64,000 bases of DNA from assembly GCA_017412605.1 (NCBI GenBank), contig JAFPWY010000007.1, positions 62,001-126,000 on the forward strand. Direction: 5' to 3'. Position 1 is the stretch's first letter; each line of letters begins with the position of its first letter. Below, in pieces: positions 1 to 8,906 of the stretch. The DNA comes from Fibrobacter sp. (GTDB lineage Bacteria; Fibrobacterota; Fibrobacteria; Fibrobacterales; Fibrobacteraceae). A model generated the notes under the pieces. That model did not search any database and was not told the DNA's origin. It saw only the letters and a list, made by a program, of their open reading frames with translations. The translations under genes and the position numbers were made by a program.

Positions 1-1
1 G

Positions 2-715
2 GCCCAGCTGAGACTCACCGAGAAATTCCCCGTTGCAGGAGGTTCCCTGGACATTGCCGCAGCAGTTGTCCGCACCATCGGCGAAAACCAGCCGTACAAC
101 ACGACTTCCGCCTCAGAAACCGGTACCGATGCAGACATTCCCACATTCCAGGGACGCATCGGCATTGCAGTTCCCCTGTGGGTAAAAGACAAGAAGTTCG
201 GCCTCGGCGTTTCGGGCCATTACGGCAAGGAAGAAATCGACCTGGATGACACTGGCGAAGCCAAGGACATTCCCACATGGTCTGCCAACGTAGATTTGAA
301 CCTTCCCATCACTGGCACGATCGCCGTTCTTGGCGAAGGATTCATCGGCGAAAACCTGGATACATACGCCGCAGGCATCGGACGCGGTTTTACAGCCAAT
401 GCCAACGATCCTGAAAGCGTAAAAAGCATCGAGGCCTACGGCGGATGGATTGCCTTGCAGGCCAAGTTGATTCAGAAATTGGCCGTTAATGCAGGTGCAG
501 GCATTGACAAACTGGACCGAGACGACATCGAAACCGTTGGCGGCCGCGAACAGAACATTTCCGTTTTCGCAAACGCGACCTACAACTTAACCGACGCCTT
601 CTCGCTCGGGTTTGAATACCTTCACATCCAAACGGATTACCTGACTGCCGGCACCCAGAAAGTAAAGGAAGCCGACCTGAACCGTTATCAACTTTCCGCA
701 ACCTACGGATTCTAA
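2..715 (+). CDS. Outer-membrane beta-barrel protein, C-terminal part
   Basis: The frame is open from the window edge, so the start lies outside. The visible 237 residues alternate short hydrophobic/aromatic strands with polar turns, as in porin-type beta barrels, and end in SATYGF, with the terminal Phe typical of barrel proteins recognised by the BAM machinery. No enzyme motif is seen. It ends 16 bp before an ABC-importer binding protein with its own GGGAG ribosome site, so barrel and importer are probably cotranscribed and the barrel may carry the same substrate across the outer membrane (inference). The substrate is unknown. Family assignment below 'barrel' is not possible from this fragment. 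Confidence 0.7.
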   Translation, partial: AQLRLTEKFPVAGGSLDIAAAVVRTIGENQPYNTTSASETGTDADIPTFQGRIGIAVPLWVKDKKFGLGVSGHYGKEEIDLDDTGEAKDIPTWSANVDLNLPITGTIAVLGEGFIGENLDTYAAGIGRGFTANANDPESVKSIEAYGGWIALQAKLIQKLAVNAGAGIDKLDRDDIETVGGREQNISVFANATYNLTDAFSLGFEYLHIQTDYLTAGTQKVKEADLNRYQLSATYGF

Positions 716-731
716 CAAAGGGAGATTTACA

Positions 732-1766
732 ATGAACCAGACAACAAATAAAAAACATAGCCGGATTGCTTTGGCATTCCTTTTCACTCTCGTCTGTGCC
801 GCATCTGCTTTTGCCGCAGACAAGATTTCCATCGGTTACCTCTCTTCTACGGGTCAGGGAAAATTCTTCATCGCTAAAGATGCCGGCATCTTCGAGAAGA
901 ACGGACTTGACGTGACCCTAGTGGAATTCTCGAATTCCGGTGACGGCATCGCCGCGGTCCGCGCGGGCAAACTCGACGCCGGTGCATTCGGTTCTCTCGC
1001 TCCGCTCATCCACATTGCACAAGGCGCAGACATCCGCGTCATTGGCGGTATCATGGGTGGCGACCAGGCTGTCATTACGCGCAAGGAAAACGCTGGCTCC
1101 GTCAAGAAGTTGAGCGATCTCAAGGGCAAGAAAATCGCGACGATTCGCTTGGGTACTGCCGATGCAATCGTTCGTGGCGGCCTCAAGAAAGAAGGCATCG
1201 ACTGGCACAAAGACGTGGCCATCGTGGAACTCAAGAATCCGCCTGCAGTAATCGAAGCTGTAAAGAACGGCAGCGTGTACGCAGGCGTCACTTGGGGTCC
1301 GCACGACCTCCGCGCCGAAGAAGCGGGCCTTTCCGTGGTGCTTCGCAGTAAGGACATCAATCCGGGCCACATCTGCTGCCGCCTGATTGCCTCGCTCCGC
1401 AAGATTGACGGTCGCGAAGATGTTTATAAGCGCTTGGTCAAGTCGCTAATCGAAGCCGAAGAACTGGTGCAAAATGACCACAAGAAGAGCGTGGAAATTA
1501 TTGCCAAGTGGATCAAGCTCGACACAGCCCTTGTCAACAAGGCGTTCTACAGCGGTCATGTCACGCAAGATACCGATCCGAACGTGAAGGGCGTCGAATT
1601 CTTCTGGGATTTCTTGAAGGATGCTGAATTCATCAAGTCCGACAAGAAGGTCGCTGAATATGTGCGTACCGACTTCTACCAGAAAGCCATCGCAGAACTC
1701 CGCAAGCAAAAGCCGAATTCCGAGTTCTACGCGAACGCTGAAAAAATATTCAAGTCCAGAAACTAG
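732..1766 (+). CDS. ABC importer substrate-binding protein, NitT/TauT (SsuA/NMT1-like) family
   Basis: The 344-residue protein has a cleavable signal peptide (KKHSR charged start, hydrophobic core, ASAFAAD cleavage region), followed by an SsuA/TauA/NMT1-type fold: the KISIGYL opening strand, a GIFEKNGLDVTLVEF segment, and the LKGKKIATIRLGT block typical of the family. Periplasmic ligand capture for the two downstream ABC genes is expected. The ligand is not readable: relatives bind sulfonates, nitrate, or thiamine and riboflavin precursors. A GHICCRL segment with two adjacent Cys is unusual and could be a metal or thiol site. Start ATG is preceded by GGGAG. Confidence 0.85.
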   Translation: MNQTTNKKHSRIALAFLFTLVCAASAFAADKISIGYLSSTGQGKFFIAKDAGIFEKNGLDVTLVEFSNSGDGIAAVRAGKLDAGAFGSLAPLIHIAQGADIRVIGGIMGGDQAVITRKENAGSVKKLSDLKGKKIATIRLGTADAIVRGGLKKEGIDWHKDVAIVELKNPPAVIEAVKNGSVYAGVTWGPHDLRAEEAGLSVVLRSKDINPGHICCRLIASLRKIDGREDVYKRLVKSLIEAEELVQNDHKKSVEIIAKWIKLDTALVNKAFYSGHVTQDTDPNVKGVEFFWDFLKDAEFIKSDKKVAEYVRTDFYQKAIAELRKQKPNSEFYANAEKIFKSRN

Positions 1767-1778
1767 AGGTGAGACAAC

Positions 1779-2594
1779 ATGAGTCAAACGCAAAGTGGTT
1801 TTGAAGCGACGAATCTCGGTTTTTCTTACGATGGCAAGGCCATCCTGAAAGACATCAACTTGAAAATAAATCAAGGTGAATTCGTGTGCCTGCTGGGCGA
1901 AAGTGGCAGCGGCAAAACCACCTTGCTGAATCTTTTCGCAGGCCTCACCAAACCAAATGAAGGGCGAATCTCCTGGAACGGAAAGGAAATCGAAAAGCCT
2001 TCCGCCGAAAGGAGCGTCGTCTTTCAAGATTACAGCCTTTTCCCTTGGCTTACGCTTCTCCAGAATGTCACGCTTGCCATCAAGAAGACTAAAAAAGTCA
2101 AGAGCGGCGATGCGAAACATTTGGCTGAAGAATACCTGAACTTGGTGGGACTTTCGAGAAGCCTCAACAAATATCCCTTTGAACTATCGGGCGGAATGCG
2201 CCAGCGCGGGGCAATAGCAAGAGCCCTGAGCGTTGGTGCCGATGCCCTTTTATTAGATGAACCTTTTGGGGCGCTTGACCCCGTAAACCGTGCAAGCCTT
2301 CAGGACTTGGTCTTGGAACTTTGCCGAGGCGTAAAAGATCGACCGATAACTACTTTATTTGTTACGCACGATATTCGCGAAGCCGTTTATTTGGGAAGCC
2401 GAATTATTGTACTGGGATCGACACCGGGTCGCATTATTGCAGACATTCCTCTGAATTTCCCGGTAAGGAAAAATCGCAGCGATTGGTTCCGCAACGAAAA
2501 AGTTCAACAGACTATTGTTGCCATTGAAGAAGCCTACCATAAAGATGTCCTTGAAAAACTCGGGCATATCGTACAGGGAGGCGCAAGCATATGA
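1779..2594 (+). CDS. ABC importer ATP-binding protein, NitT/TauT family
   Basis: 271 residues with all nucleotide-binding motifs: Walker A GESGSGKTT (about residues 40-48), Q-loop VFQDYSLFPW, signature LSGGMRQR and Walker B ALLLDEPFGALD, then the switch His in FVTHDIREA. The FPW pattern after the Q-loop is typical of SsuB/TauB-type ATPases. It energises import by the neighbouring permease. It starts 12 bp after the binding-protein gene with a strong GAGGTGAG ribosome site, and its stop overlaps the permease start, so these genes form one operon. Confidence 0.92.
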   Translation: MSQTQSGFEATNLGFSYDGKAILKDINLKINQGEFVCLLGESGSGKTTLLNLFAGLTKPNEGRISWNGKEIEKPSAERSVVFQDYSLFPWLTLLQNVTLAIKKTKKVKSGDAKHLAEEYLNLVGLSRSLNKYPFELSGGMRQRGAIARALSVGADALLLDEPFGALDPVNRASLQDLVLELCRGVKDRPITTLFVTHDIREAVYLGSRIIVLGSTPGRIIADIPLNFPVRKNRSDWFRNEKVQQTIVAIEEAYHKDVLEKLGHIVQGGASI

Positions 2595-3355
2595 GAACTT
2601 TTAAAAAATATCTATCCAAATTTTCGGGAATTCTTTTCCTCCTGTTTTTGCTTGGAATCTGGACTTTTATTAGCTGTGGCCCGGAATGGAGCAGCCAATA
2701 CCTGTTTCCATCGCCCAAGGCGATAGCGAATGCCCTCTTTGATTCTCGTGAAGAACTCTTGCGAAGTGCAGGAGCGTCGCTCTTGAAACTTGTCCCCGCT
2801 TACCTAGTGGCGGCCATTGTCGGCATTTCCATCGGAATTCTTTCCGGGTCTGTTTCTTGGATAAGCAACATGCTGAAACCGATTTCCCGATTTGCAGCGC
2901 CGATTCCGCCCAACGTTTATATTCCCTACGCTATTGCGATTCTGCCGACTTTTTACCTGTCATCTACATTTATCATTTTTATTGCTGCATTCTGGCCTAT
3001 TTACTTGAATACGGCAGCCGGTGCCGCCGATATTCCCGAAAAATACAAACGCAACGCCGCTATTATTGGAATAGGTCGCTTTGAATACTTGTGGCGAATT
3101 GCCCTTGTGGCAAGCCTTCCGTCCATATTCTCCGGGCTTTCCGTAGGCATGGGGCTTTCATTTATCATGCTCACGGTCGCAGAACTTTTCGGTGAAAATA
3201 CGGGGCTTGGGCACTTTGTGCAATTTTATGCGGACTATTCCGATTATCCCAACATGGTTGCAGGAATTCTTTGGACAGGCATCGTAGTGCTTGCGATTAT
3301 GGAACTTTTTGAATTTGTAAAACGCAAACTCCTGTTCTGGACAAAGGCGAACTAG
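2591..3355 (+). CDS. ABC importer permease, NitT/TauT family
   Basis: 254 residues, strongly hydrophobic, with about six predicted membrane segments and the BPD_transp_1 coupling region (the YKRNAAIIGIG stretch, equivalent to the EAA loop). The N-terminal YLFPSPKAIANAL block is characteristic of SsuC/TauC-type permeases. The start codon lies inside the ATPase stop (ATGA overlap), with GGGAGG upstream, indicating translational coupling. It forms the inner-membrane channel for the importer encoded just upstream. Confidence 0.9.
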   Translation: MRTFKKYLSKFSGILFLLFLLGIWTFISCGPEWSSQYLFPSPKAIANALFDSREELLRSAGASLLKLVPAYLVAAIVGISIGILSGSVSWISNMLKPISRFAAPIPPNVYIPYAIAILPTFYLSSTFIIFIAAFWPIYLNTAAGAADIPEKYKRNAAIIGIGRFEYLWRIALVASLPSIFSGLSVGMGLSFIMLTVAELFGENTGLGHFVQFYADYSDYPNMVAGILWTGIVVLAIMELFEFVKRKLLFWTKAN

Positions 3356-3357
3356 AC

Positions 3358-4227
3358 ATGATTAGCAAAACTGCGCTTTTGTGCGCTCTTGCCCGTGCCG
3401 TACACACCCACAGTAAATGCGAAAAGATTTTTGAAGACGAATTTGCGCTGGATTTTGTCGGTTTAAAGGAATACCGCCACGCCCGCAACCTCGCAAGGAC
3501 ATTTCTCCCTGCGAAAAAGCCTGGCGTTAAAGATTATCTAACCAAGGATTTACTGGATCAGTATTTCCTCCCGATTGTTCTTCCGCGTAACCGTTTTGCC
3601 GAAGATATTGTCGATACCAAGCAGAAAACAGGAGACGTGCAATACGTGCTCTTGGGCGCAGGCTTAGATTCTTTTGCGCTTAGGAATAAAAGTCAGAATG
3701 TAGATGTCTTTGAATTGGACCTTTACGAAACTCAGGTTTTCAAGATTGAACGGATGCGGGAACTTTTCACCAAAAGGCGACCTAAAGTTCACTTTGTAGA
3801 AATTGATTTCAACAAAGACAGCATCATTGACAGATTGTTAAACGCAGGATTTAATCCGAAAAAGCGCTCCGTCTTTTCGATTCTCGGCGTGTCGTACTAC
3901 ATTCCGATTGAAATTTTCTTCAAAACCATTTCGCAGATTTCTCAGATAGCGGCTTCCAACAGTGTGGTGGTATTTGACTATTACGAAAAAGAGCGGAACA
4001 GCGCGGACAGCACCACTAAAATCAGCCGCCTAAAGCAAATTGCCGCCGCATGTGGCGAACGAATGGCTGATGGTTACGACCCCGCACAAGTTGTCGAACT
4101 GGCCAAAAAATCGGGCATCAAATATTGCCACGACCTAACCCCAAAAGATCTCGACGAAGCTTTTTTCAAAGATTCAACGGAACTTTCCGCATTCGAAGGC
4201 GTTCACCTGATTTACTGCGGCTTATAG
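3358..4227 (+). CDS. Class I SAM-dependent methyltransferase, LCM/PPM1-like family
   Basis: 289 residues. The AdoMet site VLLGAGLDSFALR (about residue 98) followed by DVFELDLYETQ is the hallmark of the leucine carboxyl methyltransferase-like family widespread in bacteria. A SILGVSYYIP block follows. It starts 2 bp after the permease stop, so it is probably the last gene of the importer operon, and the importer substrate or a derivative could be methylated (inference). Its end overlaps by 6 bp the end of the convergent pdxR. The acceptor substrate cannot be read from the sequence. Confidence 0.8.
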   Translation: MISKTALLCALARAVHTHSKCEKIFEDEFALDFVGLKEYRHARNLARTFLPAKKPGVKDYLTKDLLDQYFLPIVLPRNRFAEDIVDTKQKTGDVQYVLLGAGLDSFALRNKSQNVDVFELDLYETQVFKIERMRELFTKRRPKVHFVEIDFNKDSIIDRLLNAGFNPKKRSVFSILGVSYYIPIEIFFKTISQISQIAASNSVVVFDYYEKERNSADSTTKISRLKQIAAACGERMADGYDPAQVVELAKKSGIKYCHDLTPKDLDEAFFKDSTELSAFEGVHLIYCGL

Positions 4228-5652
4228 GCAAAGCAGCGACTCCTCAATCGCTCGAATAGCTTTTTGCATGTTTTTCTTCTCTACGGAAGAGTAGTTGATA
4301 ACAAATTTATGCGCAGAGGGTTGAGCTTCAAAATAATACTCCGAAAGGGCACGGATATTTACCCCGCGAATTCGGGCGCGATTGCAAAATTCTTCGTCAG
4401 AAAGTTTCGTCTGCACTTGTAAAATAAAATGAAGTCCGGCATTTTCTTCCAATACAGAGGCATTTTTCGATAACGGACTCTTTGCAATTACATTAAGTAA
4501 AAAATCACGCTTACCTCGGTACAGATTGCGCATACGATTGATATGCGTCTCATAGTAACCAAGGTCAATGTATTTCGCCATCACATACTGATCTAGATTC
4601 GACACCGTACACGAATAGAACGAAAGTTCGTTTTGAAATTTTTCAGCGAGGTGCAACGGAAGTACCATGTAACCGAGTCTAATGGCCGAAGTCATCGTCT
4701 TGGAAAATGTATTCAGATAAATAACCTTTTCAGTGACGTCAATATTTTGGAGCGCAGGAATCGGTTTTCCGGTCATGCGGAATTCGCTGTCGTAATCGTC
4801 TTCTACAATGTAGTGCTTGGGCGATTCCGCCGCCCAGCTAAGCAAACGGTAGCGTTCGCCAACAGGCATCACCTTACCTGTCGGAAAATGGTGTGCGGGC
4901 GAAATGTGAACAATATCGGCATTAGATTTTGTCAACGCATTGACAAATTTTTCGCCATCAATAGGGATATGGCAAACTTCAACACCGTATTGGCCATATA
5001 TTTTTGAAATCTTTCCATAGCCGGGATCTTCAACGCCGTAGCATTTATCAAAGCCCAGTAACTGCACAAGTAATCCGTACAAATAATCGGTTCCTGCGCC
5101 GATGACAATCTGTTCGGGAGTCGCGTGGATATTTCTGAATTCACGAAGCATGCGTGCAATGGAGCGCCGGAGTTCCAAAGTACCAATTCCAGGAGAAACT
5201 TGCAACAAATCCTTTTGTCTTTCGCAAAGGACTTCGCGAGTGATTTTCGCCCAAGTGGTAAAGGGAAAAGCCTCGATATCGGCTCCGTTGCTTGCAAAGT
5301 CGGCGATATATTTCGGATTAGTGTGTTCCGATTCTTCGGGGAGTTCTGTGCGCAGCCTGCGAGTACGTAATTTCTTGTGATTATGCGGCATTTGTGCGTT
5401 AATCGTGGCTTTAATGTCCGCAACGAAGAAGCCCTTCTTGGGGAGCGAATAAATAAAGCCCTCGGCCAAGAGCTGTGCATAGGCATTTTCGACCGTCACG
5501 ACGCTCACGCCTAGATTTTGTGCAAGATTGCGCTTGGAAGGGAGTTGTTCTTCGGCAAGGATGTTTCCGCTTACGATATCCCCTTTGATGCACTGGTAAA
5601 GGTAATGGTAGAGGCTGTTCGCACCCGCCTTCGACATATCGTAAGTAAACAT
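4222..5652 (-). CDS. pdxR: MocR/PdxR-type transcriptional regulator (GntR HTH + aminotransferase fold)
   Basis: 476 residues. A GntR winged helix occupies about 1-80 (LPSKRNLAQNLGVSVVTVENAY) and a type I aminotransferase-like domain about 115-470, with the PLP lysine in NTFSKTM (K318) and GAGTDYLYGLL and VEDPGYGK blocks. This is the MocR architecture. It is divergent from pdxST, the usual partner of PdxR, and so probably senses PLP and controls PLP synthesis. Its ATG is 4 bp from a direct-repeat element that also covers its ribosome site, which suggests autoregulation. The symbol rests on context; another MocR subtype is possible but less likely. Confidence 0.88.
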   Translation of the reverse strand: MFTYDMSKAGANSLYHYLYQCIKGDIVSGNILAEEQLPSKRNLAQNLGVSVVTVENAYAQLLAEGFIYSLPKKGFFVADIKATINAQMPHNHKKLRTRRLRTELPEESEHTNPKYIADFASNGADIEAFPFTTWAKITREVLCERQKDLLQVSPGIGTLELRRSIARMLREFRNIHATPEQIVIGAGTDYLYGLLVQLLGFDKCYGVEDPGYGKISKIYGQYGVEVCHIPIDGEKFVNALTKSNADIVHISPAHHFPTGKVMPVGERYRLLSWAAESPKHYIVEDDYDSEFRMTGKPIPALQNIDVTEKVIYLNTFSKTMTSAIRLGYMVLPLHLAEKFQNELSFYSCTVSNLDQYVMAKYIDLGYYETHINRMRNLYRGKRDFLLNVIAKSPLSKNASVLEENAGLHFILQVQTKLSDEEFCNRARIRGVNIRALSEYYFEAQPSAHKFVINYSSVEKKNMQKAIRAIEESLLCL

Positions 5653-5656
5653 AAAT

Positions 5657-5700
5657 CTGACCTTATTGAATAATCAAATCTGGTATTTAACTGACCTTAT
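5657..5700. promoter_or_regulatory. Putative PdxR operator: direct repeat CTGACCTTAT x2
   Basis: CTGACCTTAT occurs at 5657-5666 and again at 5691-5700, a start-to-start distance of 34 bp (about three helical turns), with a partial copy CTGGTATTT at 5680-5688. Direct repeats are the expected target shape for dimeric MocR regulators. The first copy covers the pdxR ribosome site and the second touches a TATAAA at 5698-5703 on the pdxS side, so one bound protein could control both genes. No experimental support; inferred from position and repetition. Confidence 0.55.
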
Positions 5701-5791
5701 AAAAATAACAAAAAACTGAATATTGCGCAAGCAGGCCGAATGTTTTAAATTAAGCGCCGTAAACAAAACAACCACTTTCAAGGAGATTTAC

Positions 5792-6670
5792 ATGTCTGAT
5801 CAGAACCGTTACGAACTCAACAAGAATCTTGCCCAGATGCTCAAGGGCGGCGTCATTATGGACGTAACCACGCCGGAACAGGCGAAAATCGCAGAGGCCG
5901 CTGGTGCCGCTGCCGTAATGGCATTGGAGCGTATTCCGGCCGACATCCGCGCCGCGGGCGGCGTTTCGCGCATGAGTGATCCCAAGATGATCAAGGGGAT
6001 TCAAGACGCCGTTTCTATCCCTGTGATGGCCAAGTGCCGCATCGGTCATTTTGCCGAAGCCCAGATTTTGCAGGCGATTGAAATCGACTACATCGACGAA
6101 AGCGAGGTGCTCTCCCCAGCCGATGATATTTTCCACATCAACAAGCGAGAATTTGACGTTCCGTTCGTGTGCGGAGCGAAGGACTTGGGCGAAGCGCTCC
6201 GCCGTATCGAAGAAGGCGCATCGATGATCCGTACCAAGGGGGAACCGGGTACGGGCGACATCGTCCAGGCCGTACGACACATGCGCCTGATGAACCAGGA
6301 AATCGCCCGCATTTCAAGCTTGCGCGAAGACGAACTCTTTAACCGCGCTAAAGAACTTCAGGTGTCGTACGACCTGGTGCGCTTCGTTCACGACCACAAG
6401 AAACTCCCCGTGGTGAACTTCGCTGCCGGTGGTGTTGCCACCCCCGCCGATGCCGCCCTCATGATGCAGCTCGGTGCCGAAGGTGTTTTCGTAGGTTCCG
6501 GAATCTTCAAGTCGGGAAACCCCGCCAAGCGTGCCGCCGCCATTGTGCAGGCCGTGACGAATTACACCGATGCAAAACTCATTGCCAAACTTTCTGAAGA
6601 CTTGGGCGAAGCCATGGTCGGTATCAACGAACAAGAAATCGCGCTGCTGATGGCCGAAAGGGGAAAGTAA
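5792..6670 (+). CDS. pdxS: Pyridoxal 5'-phosphate synthase subunit PdxS (Pdx1)
   Basis: 292 residues, the normal family length. It is a TIM-barrel synthase that makes PLP from ribose 5-phosphate, glyceraldehyde 3-phosphate and ammonia. Family blocks are complete: [64 protein letters not shown] and [15 protein letters not shown]. The ATG at 5792 is chosen over an upstream in-frame TTG at 5723 because AGGAG lies 6 bp ahead of it and homologues begin here. Its stop overlaps the pdxT start (TAATG), and PdxT delivers the ammonia. Confidence 0.97.
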   Translation: MSDQNRYELNKNLAQMLKGGVIMDVTTPEQAKIAEAAGAAAVMALERIPADIRAAGGVSRMSDPKMIKGIQDAVSIPVMAKCRIGHFAEAQILQAIEIDYIDESEVLSPADDIFHINKREFDVPFVCGAKDLGEALRRIEEGASMIRTKGEPGTGDIVQAVRHMRLMNQEIARISSLREDELFNRAKELQVSYDLVRFVHDHKKLPVVNFAAGGVATPADAALMMQLGAEGVFVGSGIFKSGNPAKRAAAIVQAVTNYTDAKLIAKLSEDLGEAMVGINEQEIALLMAERGK

Positions 6671-7272
6671 TGGGAATTAACAAACCGCAAATCGGCGTGC
6701 TCGCGGTGCAGGGGGCGTTTATTGAACACGAACGCATCCTCAAATCGCTCGGCGCCGAAGTTTTTGAAATCAGGCAGTTACGAGATCTTGACCGCCACTT
6801 AGACGGTCTCGTGCTCCCCGGCGGTGAAAGCACCGTGCAAGGGAAGCTCCTGCGCGACTTGGGACTTTTCGAACCTCTGCGTAAAAAGATTGCTGAAGGT
6901 TTGCCGGTGCTTGCAACATGTGCCGGCGCAATTCTCCTTGCGGAGCACATTGCTGGCGAAAACAAGGCGCACTTTGCCACACTCCCCGCAATTATCCGCA
7001 GGAATGCCTACGGAAGGCAACTCGGCAGCTTTTTCACCGAAAACGAAGTTACGCACGTTGGAAAAGTGCCGCAGACATTCATTCGTGCGCCCTTCTTTGA
7101 ATCAGTCGGCAACGGAGTCGAAGTCCTTTCGCGCACGGCAAGTTCGAACACTACAGACGCTCCCGAGCGGATTGTTGCCGTTCGTTACAGAAACCAGATT
7201 GCGCTTTCGTTCCATCCGGAACTCAATAGCGACACAAGTATTCACCAGTATTTTTTAAAGCTAGTGGGATGA
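6670..7272 (+). CDS. pdxT: PLP synthase glutaminase subunit PdxT (Pdx2)
   Basis: 200 residues. Class I glutamine amidotransferase that hydrolyses glutamine and channels ammonia to PdxS. The family start IGVLAVQGAFIEHE, oxyanion loop LPGGEST, nucleophile block LATCAGAILL and C-terminal His-Glu pair in SFHPEL are all present. It is translationally coupled to pdxS by a TAATG overlap. Its 3' end overlaps the convergent bioB by 12 bp, so the two messages are antisense at their ends. Confidence 0.96.
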   Translation: MGINKPQIGVLAVQGAFIEHERILKSLGAEVFEIRQLRDLDRHLDGLVLPGGESTVQGKLLRDLGLFEPLRKKIAEGLPVLATCAGAILLAEHIAGENKAHFATLPAIIRRNAYGRQLGSFFTENEVTHVGKVPQTFIRAPFFESVGNGVEVLSRTASSNTTDAPERIVAVRYRNQIALSFHPELNSDTSIHQYFLKLVG

Positions 7273-8205
7273 TTCGCTTTCTACTTGCCAGGTGAAGCCT
7301 GCCGCCTCGATGGTGCGGAATGTTTCTTCGAGGCTCTGGCCGCCTTCGGTGAGGTAACCCGACGCGAATATGGAATCGGCGATTTTGAAGAGTGTCTTTT
7401 CGTGACCCTTGAAATACACCTCGCGGCCGGCAGCGCAACGGATATCCGACTTGGGGAGCATTAGGCGCGCAAGGCAAAGCACCTTGATGCAGTATTCGGG
7501 CGTCAACGCCGAAATATCGCGAGTCGCAAGGCGTGTTCCTTCTACCGGAAGCAAGAAGTTGATGGGAACTGAATCTGGATTGATTTCCAGCAATTCAAAA
7601 AGCATGTCCACCACGTCTTCGGGCGTTTCGCCCATGCCGATGATGCCGCCGGAGCAAATCTCAAAACCGAGACCCTTGAGCATTTTCAGGTTGTCGATGC
7701 GTTCCTGGTAAGTGTGCGTGGTGCAGATGTTCGGATAAAAACGGCGGCTGCTGTTCAGGTTGTGATTGATGCGGTTGAGGCCGGCTTCTTTAAGAATCAG
7801 CGCCTGCTTTTCGGTCAGGAACCCGATGGAACAACAGATTTGCGTGTCGTTCTTTTTCATCTTGCGGATGCGTTCGGCCAATTTTTCGATATCGTCGTCC
7901 GCAAAACGAATGCCGCTGAGCCCGATGCAGTGCCTCGCCAAATGCATTTCGTCAACGAGATCGTTGTCGCCGTACAGCTTCTTGTCTTCTACATAACGGT
8001 ACTTTTCAATCGGCGCTTCGGAATCCCGCGACTGGGCGCAATAGGCGCAGTTCTGCGTGCAGTTTCCGCTGCGGACATTGGTGAGCAACTGGATGCTGAC
8101 GCGGTTTCCCTTGTACTTGGTGCGCAACTGATATGCCTGTTCAATCAAGTTCGGTAACGAATCTGCGTTCGCATTCAAAATATCAAGAGCGGTTTGTCGA
8201 TACAT
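7261..8205 (-). CDS. bioB: Biotin synthase
   Basis: 314 residues, normal length. Radical-SAM enzyme that inserts sulfur into dethiobiotin. The iron-sulfur motif CTQNCAYC (C49, C53, C56) and family blocks SSGGIIGMGE-like ICSGGIIGMGE, PINFLLPVEGT and AAGREVYFKG are present. No other biotin genes are nearby, so it stands alone. Each turnover consumes cluster sulfur, which makes the adjacent sulfur island a plausible functional neighbour. A TATATT -10-like box lies on the minus strand at 8230-8235, in the divergent region shared with the next gene. Confidence 0.97.
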   Translation of the reverse strand: MYRQTALDILNANADSLPNLIEQAYQLRTKYKGNRVSIQLLTNVRSGNCTQNCAYCAQSRDSEAPIEKYRYVEDKKLYGDNDLVDEMHLARHCIGLSGIRFADDDIEKLAERIRKMKKNDTQICCSIGFLTEKQALILKEAGLNRINHNLNSSRRFYPNICTTHTYQERIDNLKMLKGLGFEICSGGIIGMGETPEDVVDMLFELLEINPDSVPINFLLPVEGTRLATRDISALTPEYCIKVLCLARLMLPKSDIRCAAGREVYFKGHEKTLFKIADSIFASGYLTEGGQSLEETFRTIEAAGFTWQVESESSH

Positions 8206-8268
8206 GGTAAAAAATCCCTATAGAAAAATAATATAAGCCAAAGTATGGTCTAAAAAGTCGCCGTTTGC

Positions 8269-8297
8269 TATTTTCCTATCGAAAATATAGGAAAATA
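8269..8297. promoter_or_regulatory. Perfect 11-bp inverted repeat, putative operator
   Basis: TATTTTCCTAT (8269-8279) and ATAGGAAAATA (8287-8297) are perfect complements around a 7-bp spacer, between divergent bioB and the membrane-protein gene at 8314. The core TCCTAT-N7-ATAGGA recurs with the same spacing upstream of the encapsulin gene (14175-14193). This geometry suits a dimeric repressor, for example a metal- or iron-sulfur-responsive type; the family is a guess. It could also fold in RNA 16 nt ahead of the start codon. Confidence 0.55.
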
Positions 8298-8313
8298 AAC
8301 CAAGGAACACCTT

Positions 8314-8895
8314 ATGTCTTCTACCCATTATATGGATTTGTTGATGCAGAACTCGCCGTGGAACCTAATTCTGTTCATGGCGATTCCTGTCGTCTTGGCA
8401 GAAACCATCGCGATTACGGAACTGTTGATTCCGCTCCTTTCAGAAAGGGCCGAGTTGACAAAAAAGGTGAACCGCGTGTGCGGCGTTCTCGCAGGCATTG
8501 CGTTTATCGGCATCATCCTTTACCTCGTCCCTGCTGTAGTCCTGCCGCTCGCGTCCAACGGAGAATTCAGGACATGGGTCGATGGGGTCGCCATCTTCTC
8601 GTACCTGCTGGCGGGCATCCCGATGATTCTGCTGGCGCTGCTCAACTTGAAGTTGCTCTTTAAGCGTTCGGAGCCGAAGAAAAAACACATCATCCGCATT
8701 TCTTTGCTGGCCGCATTCCTGGTCCTTTCTCACATCGCCATGATTTTTGGTATGGTGGATCCGTCCATAGCAGGCTACCAGCCGGAAAAGCAATCCGTCG
8801 AGATGAATCATTCTCACCATCATTCACACGGCGATGTTCAGCAGGATTTTTTGCAGCAAGACCATTCCGTGCATGACCATTCGCATCATCACTGA
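8314..8895 (+). CDS. Small integral membrane protein with His-rich C-terminus (DUF6803-like)
   Basis: 193 residues. Hydrophobic segments occur at about 16-40, 52-76, 88-112 and 126-148, followed by a soluble tail with three His-rich clusters (NHSHHHSHG, DHSVHDHSHHH) that should bind transition metals. The opening HYMDLLMQNSPWNLILFMAIP resembles a family I recall as DUF6803, but that is from memory. A role in metal handling is inferred from the tail. The start ATG has AAGGAA upstream, directly after the inverted repeat at 8269-8297, which may make expression metal-responsive. Function is otherwise unknown. Confidence 0.72.
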   Translation: MSSTHYMDLLMQNSPWNLILFMAIPVVLAETIAITELLIPLLSERAELTKKVNRVCGVLAGIAFIGIILYLVPAVVLPLASNGEFRTWVDGVAIFSYLLAGIPMILLALLNLKLLFKRSEPKKKHIIRISLLAAFLVLSHIAMIFGMVDPSIAGYQPEKQSVEMNHSHHHSHGDVQQDFLQQDHSVHDHSHHH

Positions 8896-8906
8896 TGCGT
8901 AAAAAA

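Noticed and set aside
4222-4227. Possible readthrough fusion at the methyltransferase-pdxR junction
   Set aside because: The genes are convergent and simply overlap by 6 bp at their ends.
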